Shown here: in pieces, positions 1 to 6,115 of the stretch | Layout: each line of letters begins with the position of its first letter | How positions within the stretch are numbered: position 1 is the stretch's first letter | Assembly: GCA_964467005.1 (NCBI GenBank) | Contig: CAYXPI010000184.1 | Span: 1 to 7,076, forward strand | From: Thermohalobaculum sp964467005 | GTDB taxonomy: Bacteria; Pseudomonadota; Alphaproteobacteria; Rhodobacterales; Rhodobacteraceae | Direction: 5' to 3' | DNA: 7,076 nt | Made by a program: the position numbers and the translations under genes | The notes under the pieces: model-generated | The model's database searches: none | Told to the model about the DNA's origin: nothing | What the model saw: the letters and a program-made list of their open reading frames with translations, nothing else

Positions 1-1172
1 CCGAGACCGATGAGATGCTGAAGATCCGCGTGATGAACATCTCGAAGAAGGATCTGCACAAGACCCTCAAGAAGTTCAAAGGCACCGCCTGGGATCAGTC
101 GCCGATCTTCAAGAAGGTGTACGAGGAAGAGTACGGCCAGTTTGGCGGCGAGCCCTATGGCTGCCTGGTGGGCGACTACTATTTCGACCACAGCCCGCCG
201 GATGTGGAGCTGCTTGGCGAGATCTCCAAGGTGGCGTCAGCGGCCCACGCGCCCTTCTTCGCGGCGTCGAACCCGGCCCTCTTCCAGATGGACAGCTGGC
301 AGGAGCTGGCCAACCCGCGAGATCTCACCAAGATCTTCCAAACGCCGGAATACGCGCCCTGGCGGAGCCTGCGCGAGAGCGAAGACAGCCGGTATATCGG
401 GCTCGCCATGCCGCGCTTCCTTGGCCGCTACCCTTACGGCGCCAAGACCGATCCGGTCGACGAGTTCGACTTTGAGGAGGACACCGACGGGTCGGTCCAC
501 ACCAAATACTGCTGGGTGAACGCGGCCTACGGCATGGCGGTCAACATCAACCGCGCGTTCAAGCTCTATGGCTGGTGCACCCGGATCCGCGGGGTCGAGT
601 CCGGCGGCGCGGTGGAGGGGTTGCCGACCCACACCTTCCCGACCGACGACGGCGGCGTGGACATGAAGTGCCCGACCGAGATCGCGATCTCGGACCGGCG
701 CGAGGCCGAGCTCGCCAAGAACGGCATGATGCCGCTCATCCACCGCAAGAACTCGGATGTGGCCGCCTTCATCGGCGCCCAGTCGCTGCAGAAGCCCGCC
801 GAGTACGACGATCCGGACGCGACGGCGAACGCCAACCTCTCGGCGCGGATGCCCTACCTCTTCGCGACCTGCCGCTTCGCCCACTACCTGAAGTGCATCG
901 TGCGCGACAAGATCGGGTCGTTCAAGGAGCGGTCCGACATGCAGCGCTGGCTGCAGAAGTGGATCGAGAACTACGTCGATTTCAACCCGGACATTTCGTC
1001 CGAAGAGATGAAGGCGCGCAAACCTCTGGCCAAGGCGGAAGTCGTGGTGGAGGAAGTGGAAGGCAACCCGGGGTACTACACCTCGAAATTCTTCCTGCGC
1101 CCCCATTATCAGCTCGAGGGTCTCACAGTGTCCCTCCGGCTGGTGTCGAAGCTGCCCTCAGAGAAGAAGTAG
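1..1172 (+). CDS. tssC: TssC (VipB/ImpD family), T6SS contractile sheath large subunit, 5'-truncated
   Basis: TssC pairs with TssB to build the cytoplasmic contractile sheath around the Hcp tube. The reading frame is open from the left edge: bases 3-14 encode E-T-D-E directly before the ATG at 15, and ETDEMLKIRV is a conserved internal TssC stretch. The ATG at 15 is therefore an internal methionine and not the start. The window holds 389 residues; the family is usually about 490-500, so roughly the first 100 are missing, including the N-terminal helix that ClpV recognises in characterised systems. Family hallmarks seen are FGGEPYG with a following GDYYFDH (about bases 141-191), RFLGRYPYG (about 414-440), a VESGGAVEGLPTHTFPTDDGG block (about 594-656), CPTEIAISDRRE (669-704) and the C-terminal FFLRPHYQLEGLTVSLRLVSKLP. 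The stop is TAG at 1170-1172. tssB would be expected immediately upstream. Family identity is very secure. Confidence 0.97.
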   Translation, partial: ETDEMLKIRVMNISKKDLHKTLKKFKGTAWDQSPIFKKVYEEEYGQFGGEPYGCLVGDYYFDHSPPDVELLGEISKVASAAHAPFFAASNPALFQMDSWQELANPRDLTKIFQTPEYAPWRSLRESEDSRYIGLAMPRFLGRYPYGAKTDPVDEFDFEEDTDGSVHTKYCWVNAAYGMAVNINRAFKLYGWCTRIRGVESGGAVEGLPTHTFPTDDGGVDMKCPTEIAISDRREAELAKNGMMPLIHRKNSDVAAFIGAQSLQKPAEYDDPDATANANLSARMPYLFATCRFAHYLKCIVRDKIGSFKERSDMQRWLQKWIENYVDFNPDISSEEMKARKPLAKAEVVVEEVEGNPGYYTSKFFLRPHYQLEGLTVSLRLVSKLPSEKK

Positions 1173-1242
1173 GGCGGACTGGACGGCGAGGGATGGCCGT
1201 CGAGGCACACAACGCAACTGAAAACTCTGAGGAGTATGACCC
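1173..1242 (+). promoter_or_regulatory. tssC-hcp spacer with hcp ribosome binding site and a small inverted repeat
   Basis: This 70-base spacer holds a perfect 6-base inverted repeat, GACGGC at 1182-1187 and GCCGTC at 1196-1201, with an 8-base loop. It also holds a strong Shine-Dalgarno sequence, TGAGGAG at 1228-1234, 8 bases before the hcp ATG at 1243. The ATG at 1236 is out of frame with hcp and reaches a stop within five codons, so 1243 is the likely start. I see no convincing -35/-10 promoter. The ribosome site is well supported. The hairpin is short and may be chance in GC-rich DNA, although a fold at the 5' side of hcp could affect processing or stability of its message (inference). Confidence 0.5.
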
Positions 1243-1752
1243 ATGGCTGACGCCGAACCGCAAGACGCCTTCATGTACTTCACCCCGGACAAGGTGAAGG
1301 GCGAGTCGCAGGACTCGGTTCTCAAAGACAAGAAGGCCTTCGAACTCACCGAATTCACGCTGAAGGCCGAGAACACCACCAATATCGGCTCCGCCACCCA
1401 GGGCGGCGGCGGCGCGGGCAAGGTGAAGTTCGACCGCCTCACCTTCAAGAAGCGCTCGGACAGCGCGACCACCGACCTCTTCCGCGAGCTCGCCAAGGGC
1501 ACCCACTTCACCGAGGTGAACGTGGTGATGCGCCGCAACCAGCAGCCCTATCTCGAGTTCAAATTCGTGATGTGCGTGCTGGCCGAGATGGAGACCACCC
1601 AGTCGGGCGACGACGAGGCCGAGGACTCGGTGACCCTCGATTACGGCGCGGTGAAGATCGCCTACACCGCCCAGACCAGCGGCGGCGAAGCCGGCGACCA
1701 TGCCGAGGCGATGTGGAGCCGTGTGAAGAACGAGTTCTCCGACCAGGTTTGA
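1243..1752 (+). CDS. hcp: Hcp (TssD), T6SS inner tube protein
   Basis: Hcp forms hexameric rings that stack into the tube propelled by sheath contraction; it is secreted without a signal peptide and can carry small effectors in its lumen. The 169-residue product matches the family length of about 160-170. Seen in the sequence: VKGESQD near residues 18-24, the glycine loop GGGGAGK at 54-60 followed by VKFDRLTFKKRSD, a THFTEVNVVMRRNQQ strand region, and EDSVTLDYGAVKIAY in the C-terminal beta region. These correspond to the order of conserved blocks in P. aeruginosa Hcp1. The N-terminus (MADAEPQDAFMYF) is several residues longer before the first strand than in Hcp1. The start is supported by a strong ribosome site 8 bases upstream. 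It lies between the sheath gene and tagJ as in H1-type T6SS loci. No C-terminal toxin extension is present, so it is a structural Hcp and not an evolved one. Confidence 0.96.
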   Translation: MADAEPQDAFMYFTPDKVKGESQDSVLKDKKAFELTEFTLKAENTTNIGSATQGGGGAGKVKFDRLTFKKRSDSATTDLFRELAKGTHFTEVNVVMRRNQQPYLEFKFVMCVLAEMETTQSGDDEAEDSVTLDYGAVKIAYTAQTSGGEAGDHAEAMWSRVKNEFSDQV

Positions 1753-1867
1753 TCGGACCACCGGACCGTGGCGGCCCGCCTGGGGCCGCCGCTTCTCCGG
1801 CCCCGGCCCACGCCTCTGCGGCGGGCCAGGGCCCCTGCCCCCACGCGGCCCGGCACGGAGTTGGCGC
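1753..1867 (+). other. hcp-tagJ intergenic region, GC-rich and structured, no gene seen
   Basis: This 115-base gap is the largest in the window. Besides the hairpin at 1768-1792 it contains weaker self-complementary stretches: GGCCC at 1805-1809 with GGGCC at 1823-1827, and the short near-palindrome at 1827-1837. A ribosome binding site for tagJ, GGAG at 1857-1860, lies 7 bases before the ATG at 1868. No convincing promoter, small coding frame or RNA gene is visible, though high GC makes promoter recognition by eye unreliable. Confidence 0.5.
1768..1792 (+). terminator. GC-rich hairpin just downstream of hcp (terminator-like, attenuator or 3' stabiliser)
   Basis: GGCGGCCC at 1770-1777 is a perfect inverted repeat of GGGCCGCC at 1783-1790, with a 5-base loop. 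A G-U pair and a G-C pair extend the stem to 10 pairs (1768-1777 with 1783-1792). It begins 16 bases after the hcp stop. Only two Ts follow (1793-1794), with no U-tract, so it is not a classic intrinsic terminator. Partial attenuation, or protection of the 3' end of a processed hcp transcript, would fit a gene whose product is needed in far larger amounts than the downstream baseplate proteins. The structure is seen; its role is inferred. Confidence 0.45.
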
Positions 1868-2701
1868 ATGACCGCCTTGGATACCCTTCGCAGCGGCGAT
1901 CTCGGGGCGACCCTGGAGGCCGTGCAGGCCGATGTGCGGCGCGCGCCGAACGAGGCCAAGCACCGGGTGTTTCTCTTCCAGCTCCTCTGCGTGCTCGGCG
2001 AGTGGACCAAGGCCGTTGCGCAGCTGCGCCTCGCCGCCCAGCTCGATCCGGTCGCGACACCGATGGCGCAGACCTATCGCGAGGCCATCGGCTGCGAGCT
2101 CGTGCGCGAGCGCGTCTTTCGTGGCGAGAGCCAGCCGCTCGTCTTCGGCGAGCCGCAGCCCTGGATCGCCCGGCTCGTCCAGGCGCTGGAGGCCGTCGGC
2201 CGCGGCGAGCCTGCGGCCGCCGAGGGCCTGCGCGCCGAGGCCTTCGAGGCCGCTCCCGCGACCGCCGGCACCGTGAACGGCACGCCCATCACTTGGATCG
2301 CGGACGCCGATATGCGCCTCGGCCCCGTGTTGGAGGCCATCGTTCAGGGCAAGTACTACTGGGCGCCGTTCAACGCGATCCGACAGATCGCCATCGAGGA
2401 GCCGCAGGACCTGCGGGACCGGGTGTGGACCCCGGCCGAGGTCACCTGGGCCAGTGGCGGTCAAACGCCCGTGCTCATCCCCACGCGCTATCCCTTCGCC
2501 GGGCAGCTCGAGGACGACGCGCTCAAACTGGCCAAGGGCACCCGGTGGCAGGAGCTTCCCGGCGGGCTCTTCGCGGGGCAAGGTCAGCGGGTGCTCGCGA
2601 CGGACGCCGACGATTACGGGCTCATGGACATCCGCCAGGTGGCGCTCGAGACGGAGGTGCCGGCGCCTGTGGATGCCGCGGCCGAGGCCGGCGATGTCTG
2701 A
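1868..2701 (+). CDS. tagJ: TagJ (ImpE family), T6SS accessory protein
   Basis: ImpE/TagJ proteins are accessory factors of a subset of T6SSs. In P. aeruginosa the homologue HsiE1 binds the sheath subunit TssB and is linked to ClpV-dependent sheath recycling. The product is 277 residues, a usual length for the family. The N-terminus is tetratricopeptide-like, with paired helices at about residues 12-25 and 27-60 (EAKHRVFLFQLLCVLGEWTK then AVAQLRLAAQLDP). The C-terminal half carries family blocks: YYWAPFNAIRQI (163-174), EEPQDLRDRVWTPAEVTW (177-194) and LIPTRYP (203-209). No signal peptide or membrane segment is seen, so it is probably cytoplasmic. The start at 1868 is supported by GGAG 7 bases upstream. 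Its stop overlaps the tssE start, implying coupled translation. It sits exactly where tagJ lies in H1-type loci. The mechanistic role here is inferred from the homologue. Confidence 0.93.
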   Translation: MTALDTLRSGDLGATLEAVQADVRRAPNEAKHRVFLFQLLCVLGEWTKAVAQLRLAAQLDPVATPMAQTYREAIGCELVRERVFRGESQPLVFGEPQPWIARLVQALEAVGRGEPAAAEGLRAEAFEAAPATAGTVNGTPITWIADADMRLGPVLEAIVQGKYYWAPFNAIRQIAIEEPQDLRDRVWTPAEVTWASGGQTPVLIPTRYPFAGQLEDDALKLAKGTRWQELPGGLFAGQGQRVLATDADDYGLMDIRQVALETEVPAPVDAAAEAGDV

Positions 2702-3191
2702 CAAGGGCGTCGCCGAGCGGCTCCAGCCCTCCCTCCTCGACCGGTTGACCGACGAGGAGCCGGACCAGCTCGGCGAGAGCCGGGACCGTCGGGTCATCGA
2801 CCTGAAGCGCCTCCGCGAGATCGTGCGTCGGGATCTCACCTGGCTGTTCAACACCACCGCGCTCGAAAGCGTGCAAAGCCTCGACGCCTACCCGAACACG
2901 CGACGCTCCACGGCGAATTACGGGGTGCCGGACATCGCGGGGATCGAGGCGACGCAGGACAAGGCGCTGGAGCTCCGCCGCCGCCTGATCGAGCGCGTGC
3001 GCTATTTCGAGCCGCGGATCCTGGCGGATTCGCTTCAGATCTCCATCGTCGACAGCGACCTCGTCGCCGGCACCGTCATCGCCTTCGACATCAGCGGCGA
3101 GCTGTGGGCACAGCCGCTGCCCATCGAGCTCTACATGCGCACCGAGCTCGATGTGACGAGCGGCAGCCTCACGATCCGCGCGCAGAGCTGA
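2694..3191 (+). CDS. tssE: TssE, gp25-like T6SS baseplate protein
   Basis: TssE is the T6SS counterpart of phage T4 gp25; with TssF and TssG it makes the baseplate wedge from which the sheath polymerises. The 165-residue product is normal for the family. It begins MSDKGVAERLQPSLLDRL. Conserved features are LREIVRRDLTWLFNT (40-54), a YPNTRRSTANYGVPDIAG block (66-83) and the core EPR motif at residues 106-108, followed by the beta-rich C-terminus with GELWAQPLPIELYMRTELD. The frame is open further upstream, but that part lies inside tagJ. The ATG at 2694 is chosen because the N-terminus matches the family and ATGTCTGA overlaps the tagJ stop by 8 bases. A weak GAGG at 2684-2687 lies 6 bases upstream, so translation probably depends partly on coupling to tagJ. 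Confidence 0.95.
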   Translation: MSDKGVAERLQPSLLDRLTDEEPDQLGESRDRRVIDLKRLREIVRRDLTWLFNTTALESVQSLDAYPNTRRSTANYGVPDIAGIEATQDKALELRRRLIERVRYFEPRILADSLQISIVDSDLVAGTVIAFDISGELWAQPLPIELYMRTELDVTSGSLTIRAQS

Positions 3192-3196
3192 GCGCG

Positions 3197-5077
3197 ATGG
3201 ACCCCCGGCTTCTCAAGCATTACGAGGACGAGCTGGCCTTCATCCGCGAGATGGGGTCGGAGTTTGCCACCTCCTATCCCAAGATCGCGGCGCGGCTCGG
3301 TATGGAAGGGTTCGAGGTGTTCGACCCTTATGTGGAGCGCCTTCTCGAGGGCTTCGCCTTCCTGGCCGCCCGGGTGCAGCTCGAGCTCGCGCTGCAATAC
3401 CCCACCTTCACCCAGCATCTCCTCGAGATCGTCTATCCCCATTTTACCGCGCCCACGCCGTCGATGATGATCGCGCGGCTGACACCGGACGCGATCCAGG
3501 GTGGCATCGAGGGCGGGTTCACTCTGCCCGCGGGCACGCGGCTCCGCAGCCCGGTGCGCGACAGCGAGCTCACCCCCTGTGTGTTCCGCACCGCCCACGC
3601 CGTCACGCTCTGGCCACTCGAAATCTCGGAGGCGGAGTATGTGGATGGGCGGGGCGAGCTCGTCGCGGCAGGCCTCGGCGCGGAGGGAGACGCGCGGGCC
3701 GCCATCCGCCTGCGCCTGCGCCATCTCGGCGGCGACGCCATCAGCTCCCTCGGTCTCGAGCAGCTCACCCTCCACCTCGCGGGCACCGGGGTGGATCCCT
3801 GGCGGCTCTACGAGATCATCGGACGGGACAGCGTGGCGCTGTTTGCCCGCTCGACCAATCGGCGGAAGGACTGGGCGGTGCGGCTCGGTGATTGTCCGGT
3901 GACGCCGATGGGCTTTGCGCCGGAGGAGGCGCTCCTGCCCTATCCCGGGCGCTCCTTCGACGGCTACCGGCTGTTGCAGGAGTACTTCGCGCTGCCTTAC
4001 CGGTTCTTCTTTTTCCGCCTCGGCGAGCTCGGCCCCGGGATGGCGGAGGCGGAGGAGAGCGAGGTCGACCTCTACATTCTTCTCAAAAGTTCCCAGCCCG
4101 AGATGCGCAACGTGATCGACGCGCGGAACTTCGAGCTCTTCGCCACGCCTGCGATCAATCTCTTCGAAAAGCGCTGCGACCGGCTGCAGGTGCGCGAGAT
4201 CGACAACGAGCTTCATGTGGTGCCGGACCGGACCGCGCCCCTCGATTTCGAGGTGCACCATCTCACCAGCGTAACGGGGATTGCCGGGGAGGAGGCGGAC
4301 GACCTCGAGTTTCGCCCCTTCTACAGCTCGGACGACATCACCGCGGCGGGCGACGCGCACACGGCCTATTACGCCATCAAGCGCCGGATGCGCCAGCGCT
4401 CGGAGAAACAGCGGCTCAAAGGCGCGCGCACCTCCTATCTCGGCTCGGAGATCTTCCTCAGCCTCGTCGACCAGCAAAACGCGCCCTATTCCGGCAGGAT
4501 CGAGCAGCTCGCGATCACCGCGCAATGCACCAATCGGGATCTGCCGCTCGTCCTCTCGGTGGGGGGCGGGGACACGGACTTCTACCTGCCGGATGGCGGG
4601 CCGGTCTCGGAGATCCGGGCGATTATCTCGCCCACCCGGCCGCGCCCCACGCTCGCGCAGGGAGAGCCCGCCTGGCGCATCATCAGCCATTTGAGCCTCA
4701 ACTATCTCTCCATTGCCGACGGGGACCGAGGGTCCGGCGCCCAAGCCCTCCGCGAGATCCTGGCGATCTACGCCCCGTTGGGGGACCGGGCGATGACCAA
4801 GCAGCTCGAAGGGGTCGTTGGCATCCACTCCCGCCCGATCGTGCGGCGCTTGCAGGACACGGTTCTGTCGACTGCGGTGCGCGGGCTGGAGATCAATGTG
4901 GAGTTCGACGAGGGGGCCTTCGAGGGCACGGGCGTCTACCTTCTGGGCGCGGTTCTCGAACGGTTCTTCGCCAAATACGTGTCGCTCAACAGCTTTACCG
5001 AAACGACGATCCGCAGCCAGGATCGAGGGGAGATCGCGCGATGGACGGCGAGGAGCGGCAACCGGCTGGTGATCTGA
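3197..5077 (+). CDS. tssF: TssF (ImpG/VasA family), T6SS baseplate protein
   Basis: TssF is the large baseplate wedge subunit; two TssF copies assemble with TssG and TssE around the VgrG-Hcp hub. The product is 626 residues, close to the usual 590-630. The N-terminus is strongly family-like: MDPRLLKHYEDELAFIREMG (1-20), then a YPKIAARLGMEG stretch and DPYVERLLEGFAFLAARVQLEL (43-63), with FTQHLLEIVYPHFTAPTPSM following. In the middle, YRLLQEYFALP at 257-267 precedes a phenylalanine-rich FFFF (270-273), another family hallmark. The start at 3197 lies 5 bases after the tssE stop and gives the standard MDPRLL terminus; an upstream GTG in the same frame (3104) would sit wholly inside tssE. There is no strong ribosome site (only AGAG/GAG), so re-initiation after tssE is likely. 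No signal peptide or membrane segment is evident. Confidence 0.96.
   Translation: MDPRLLKHYEDELAFIREMGSEFATSYPKIAARLGMEGFEVFDPYVERLLEGFAFLAARVQLELALQYPTFTQHLLEIVYPHFTAPTPSMMIARLTPDAIQGGIEGGFTLPAGTRLRSPVRDSELTPCVFRTAHAVTLWPLEISEAEYVDGRGELVAAGLGAEGDARAAIRLRLRHLGGDAISSLGLEQLTLHLAGTGVDPWRLYEIIGRDSVALFARSTNRRKDWAVRLGDCPVTPMGFAPEEALLPYPGRSFDGYRLLQEYFALPYRFFFFRLGELGPGMAEAEESEVDLYILLKSSQPEMRNVIDARNFELFATPAINLFEKRCDRLQVREIDNELHVVPDRTAPLDFEVHHLTSVTGIAGEEADDLEFRPFYSSDDITAAGDAHTAYYAIKRRMRQRSEKQRLKGARTSYLGSEIFLSLVDQQNAPYSGRIEQLAITAQCTNRDLPLVLSVGGGDTDFYLPDGGPVSEIRAIISPTRPRPTLAQGEPAWRIISHLSLNYLSIADGDRGSGAQALREILAIYAPLGDRAMTKQLEGVVGIHSRPIVRRLQDTVLSTAVRGLEINVEFDEGAFEGTGVYLLGAVLERFFAKYVSLNSFTETTIRSQDRGEIARWTARSGNRLVI
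5026..5032 (+). promoter_or_regulatory. tssG ribosome binding site inside the tssF coding region
   Basis: AGGGGAG lies 8 bases before the ATG at 5041, within the last 20 codons of tssF. It is one of the strongest Shine-Dalgarno matches in the window and decides the tssG start, because the tssG frame is open far upstream without a stop. The bases are at the same time codons of TssF. Confidence 0.75.
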
Positions 5078-6090
5078 GCCGGCTGGAGGGCCTCGCAGCC
5101 CATCCGCAACGCTACCACATCCTGAAGGCGCTCCGTCTCATCGAGGCGGTGTTCGCCGATCATCCGCGTCTCGGGCGCGCGCGGCGGCCCACGCAGGACC
5201 CGATCCGCCTGACCCAGGACCCCGAGCTCGCCTTTCCACCGTCGACGGTCAACCACTTCGCACTGCCCGCGGAGGGCAAGCCGGCCAAGCTCTCCAACCA
5301 CTTCTTCGGTCTCTGGGGGCCGCATGGGGCCCTTCCCCTGCATCTGACCGAATATGCGCGGGATCGGCAGCGCAATCACCGCGACCCGACGCTCGTCGCC
5401 TTCGCCAATGTCTTCCACCACCGGATGATGAGCCTCTTCTACCGGGCCTGGGCGCAGGCGGAGCCGGCCCCGAGCCACGACCGGCCGAACGACGACCCCT
5501 TCGCCGAAAAGATCGCCGCGGTCTCGGGCCGCATCGGCCCCAGCTTCCGGCACCGGGATGCGATGCCGGACCTCGCCAAGCTCTCCTTCACCGGGCGGCT
5601 CGCGCATCCGACGCGCAACGAGGAGGGCCTCCTCGCGATCCTCTCCCAGTTTTTCCGAGCGCGGGTGGAGATCGAGAGCTTCGTGGGCTCCTGGCTCACC
5701 CTCGACCGGGCGGACCGCTTCCTGTTTCCCGCCGGGCGGGCGCGAGCGCGGCTCGGGCGCACGATCACGGTGGGCGAGCGGGTGTGGAGCCGGCAGGCGA
5801 AGTTCCGCATACGCATGGGCCCCCTCGGCCTGCGCGCCTATCGCCGGCTCCTGCCCGGGGGGCAGAGCCTCGAGCGGCTCCGCGCCGTGGTGCGCAACTA
5901 TCAGGGCGAGGAGCTCGACTGGGATCTCCGCCTCGTTCTGCGCGCTGACGAGGTGCCGCGGATGCGCTTGGGCGTCGAGGGCCAGCTCGGCTGGACGACC
6001 TGGCTCGGCGGGCGGGCCTCCGACGCGGATGCTGACGATCTGGTGCTCATGCCGCAAGATGCGCTCCAGCCGCTTGCGAAAGCGGGATAA
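5041..6090 (+). CDS. tssG: TssG (ImpH/VasB family), T6SS baseplate protein
   Basis: TssG links TssF and TssE in the T6SS baseplate wedge and contacts TssK, which ties the baseplate to the membrane complex. The predicted product is 349 residues, normal for the family. Hallmarks are RYHILKALRLIEAVFADHPRLG near the N-terminus, the FFGLWGPHGALPLHLTEYARDR block at 88-109 and FHHRMMSLFYRAWA at 125-138, followed by a conserved sequence of FTGRL, FRARVEIESFVGSWL and LGRTITVGERVW segments. The frame is open for over 1100 bases upstream inside tssF, but ATG 5041 is preferred: it has AGGGGAG 8 bases upstream and leaves a family-sized protein whose conserved region begins about 15-20 residues in. It overlaps the end of tssF by 37 bases in another frame, suggesting coupled translation and matched amounts of the two partners. 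Confidence 0.94.
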   Translation: MDGEERQPAGDLSRLEGLAAHPQRYHILKALRLIEAVFADHPRLGRARRPTQDPIRLTQDPELAFPPSTVNHFALPAEGKPAKLSNHFFGLWGPHGALPLHLTEYARDRQRNHRDPTLVAFANVFHHRMMSLFYRAWAQAEPAPSHDRPNDDPFAEKIAAVSGRIGPSFRHRDAMPDLAKLSFTGRLAHPTRNEEGLLAILSQFFRARVEIESFVGSWLTLDRADRFLFPAGRARARLGRTITVGERVWSRQAKFRIRMGPLGLRAYRRLLPGGQSLERLRAVVRNYQGEELDWDLRLVLRADEVPRMRLGVEGQLGWTTWLGGRASDADADDLVLMPQDALQPLAKAG

Positions 6091-6115
6091 GACGGACGGG
6101 AAAGGGACAGAACCG

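Noticed and set aside
15..17. ATG at 15 as the true start of tssC.
   Set aside because: The frame continues to the left edge with E-T-D-E, part of a conserved internal TssC motif, and about 100 N-terminal residues of the family would be missing.
1193..1297. Small frame starting at ATG 1193 in the tssC-hcp spacer.
   Set aside because: It is out of frame with hcp, runs into the hcp coding region and has no ribosome site or recognisable product; the hcp start at 1243 is far better supported.
1123..2857. Long antisense frames opposite hcp, tagJ and tssE (up to 432 codons).
   Set aside because: They run across several real genes and the intergenic gap, are Arg/Gly/Pro-rich and show no domain; they are typical high-GC shadows.
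3131..4828. Open antisense frame of 565 codons opposite tssF.
   Set aside because: High GC at third positions removes stops from the antisense frame. Its product is a low-complexity mix rich in Arg, Gly, Glu and Leu with no recognisable domain, and it lies entirely opposite a well-identified tssF.
3892..5040. Upstream open extension of the tssG frame, which would make a 732-residue protein.
   Set aside because: The extension is an Arg/Ala/Gly-rich shadow of tssF with no family similarity. TssG is normally about 330-360 residues, and ATG 5041 has a strong ribosome site.
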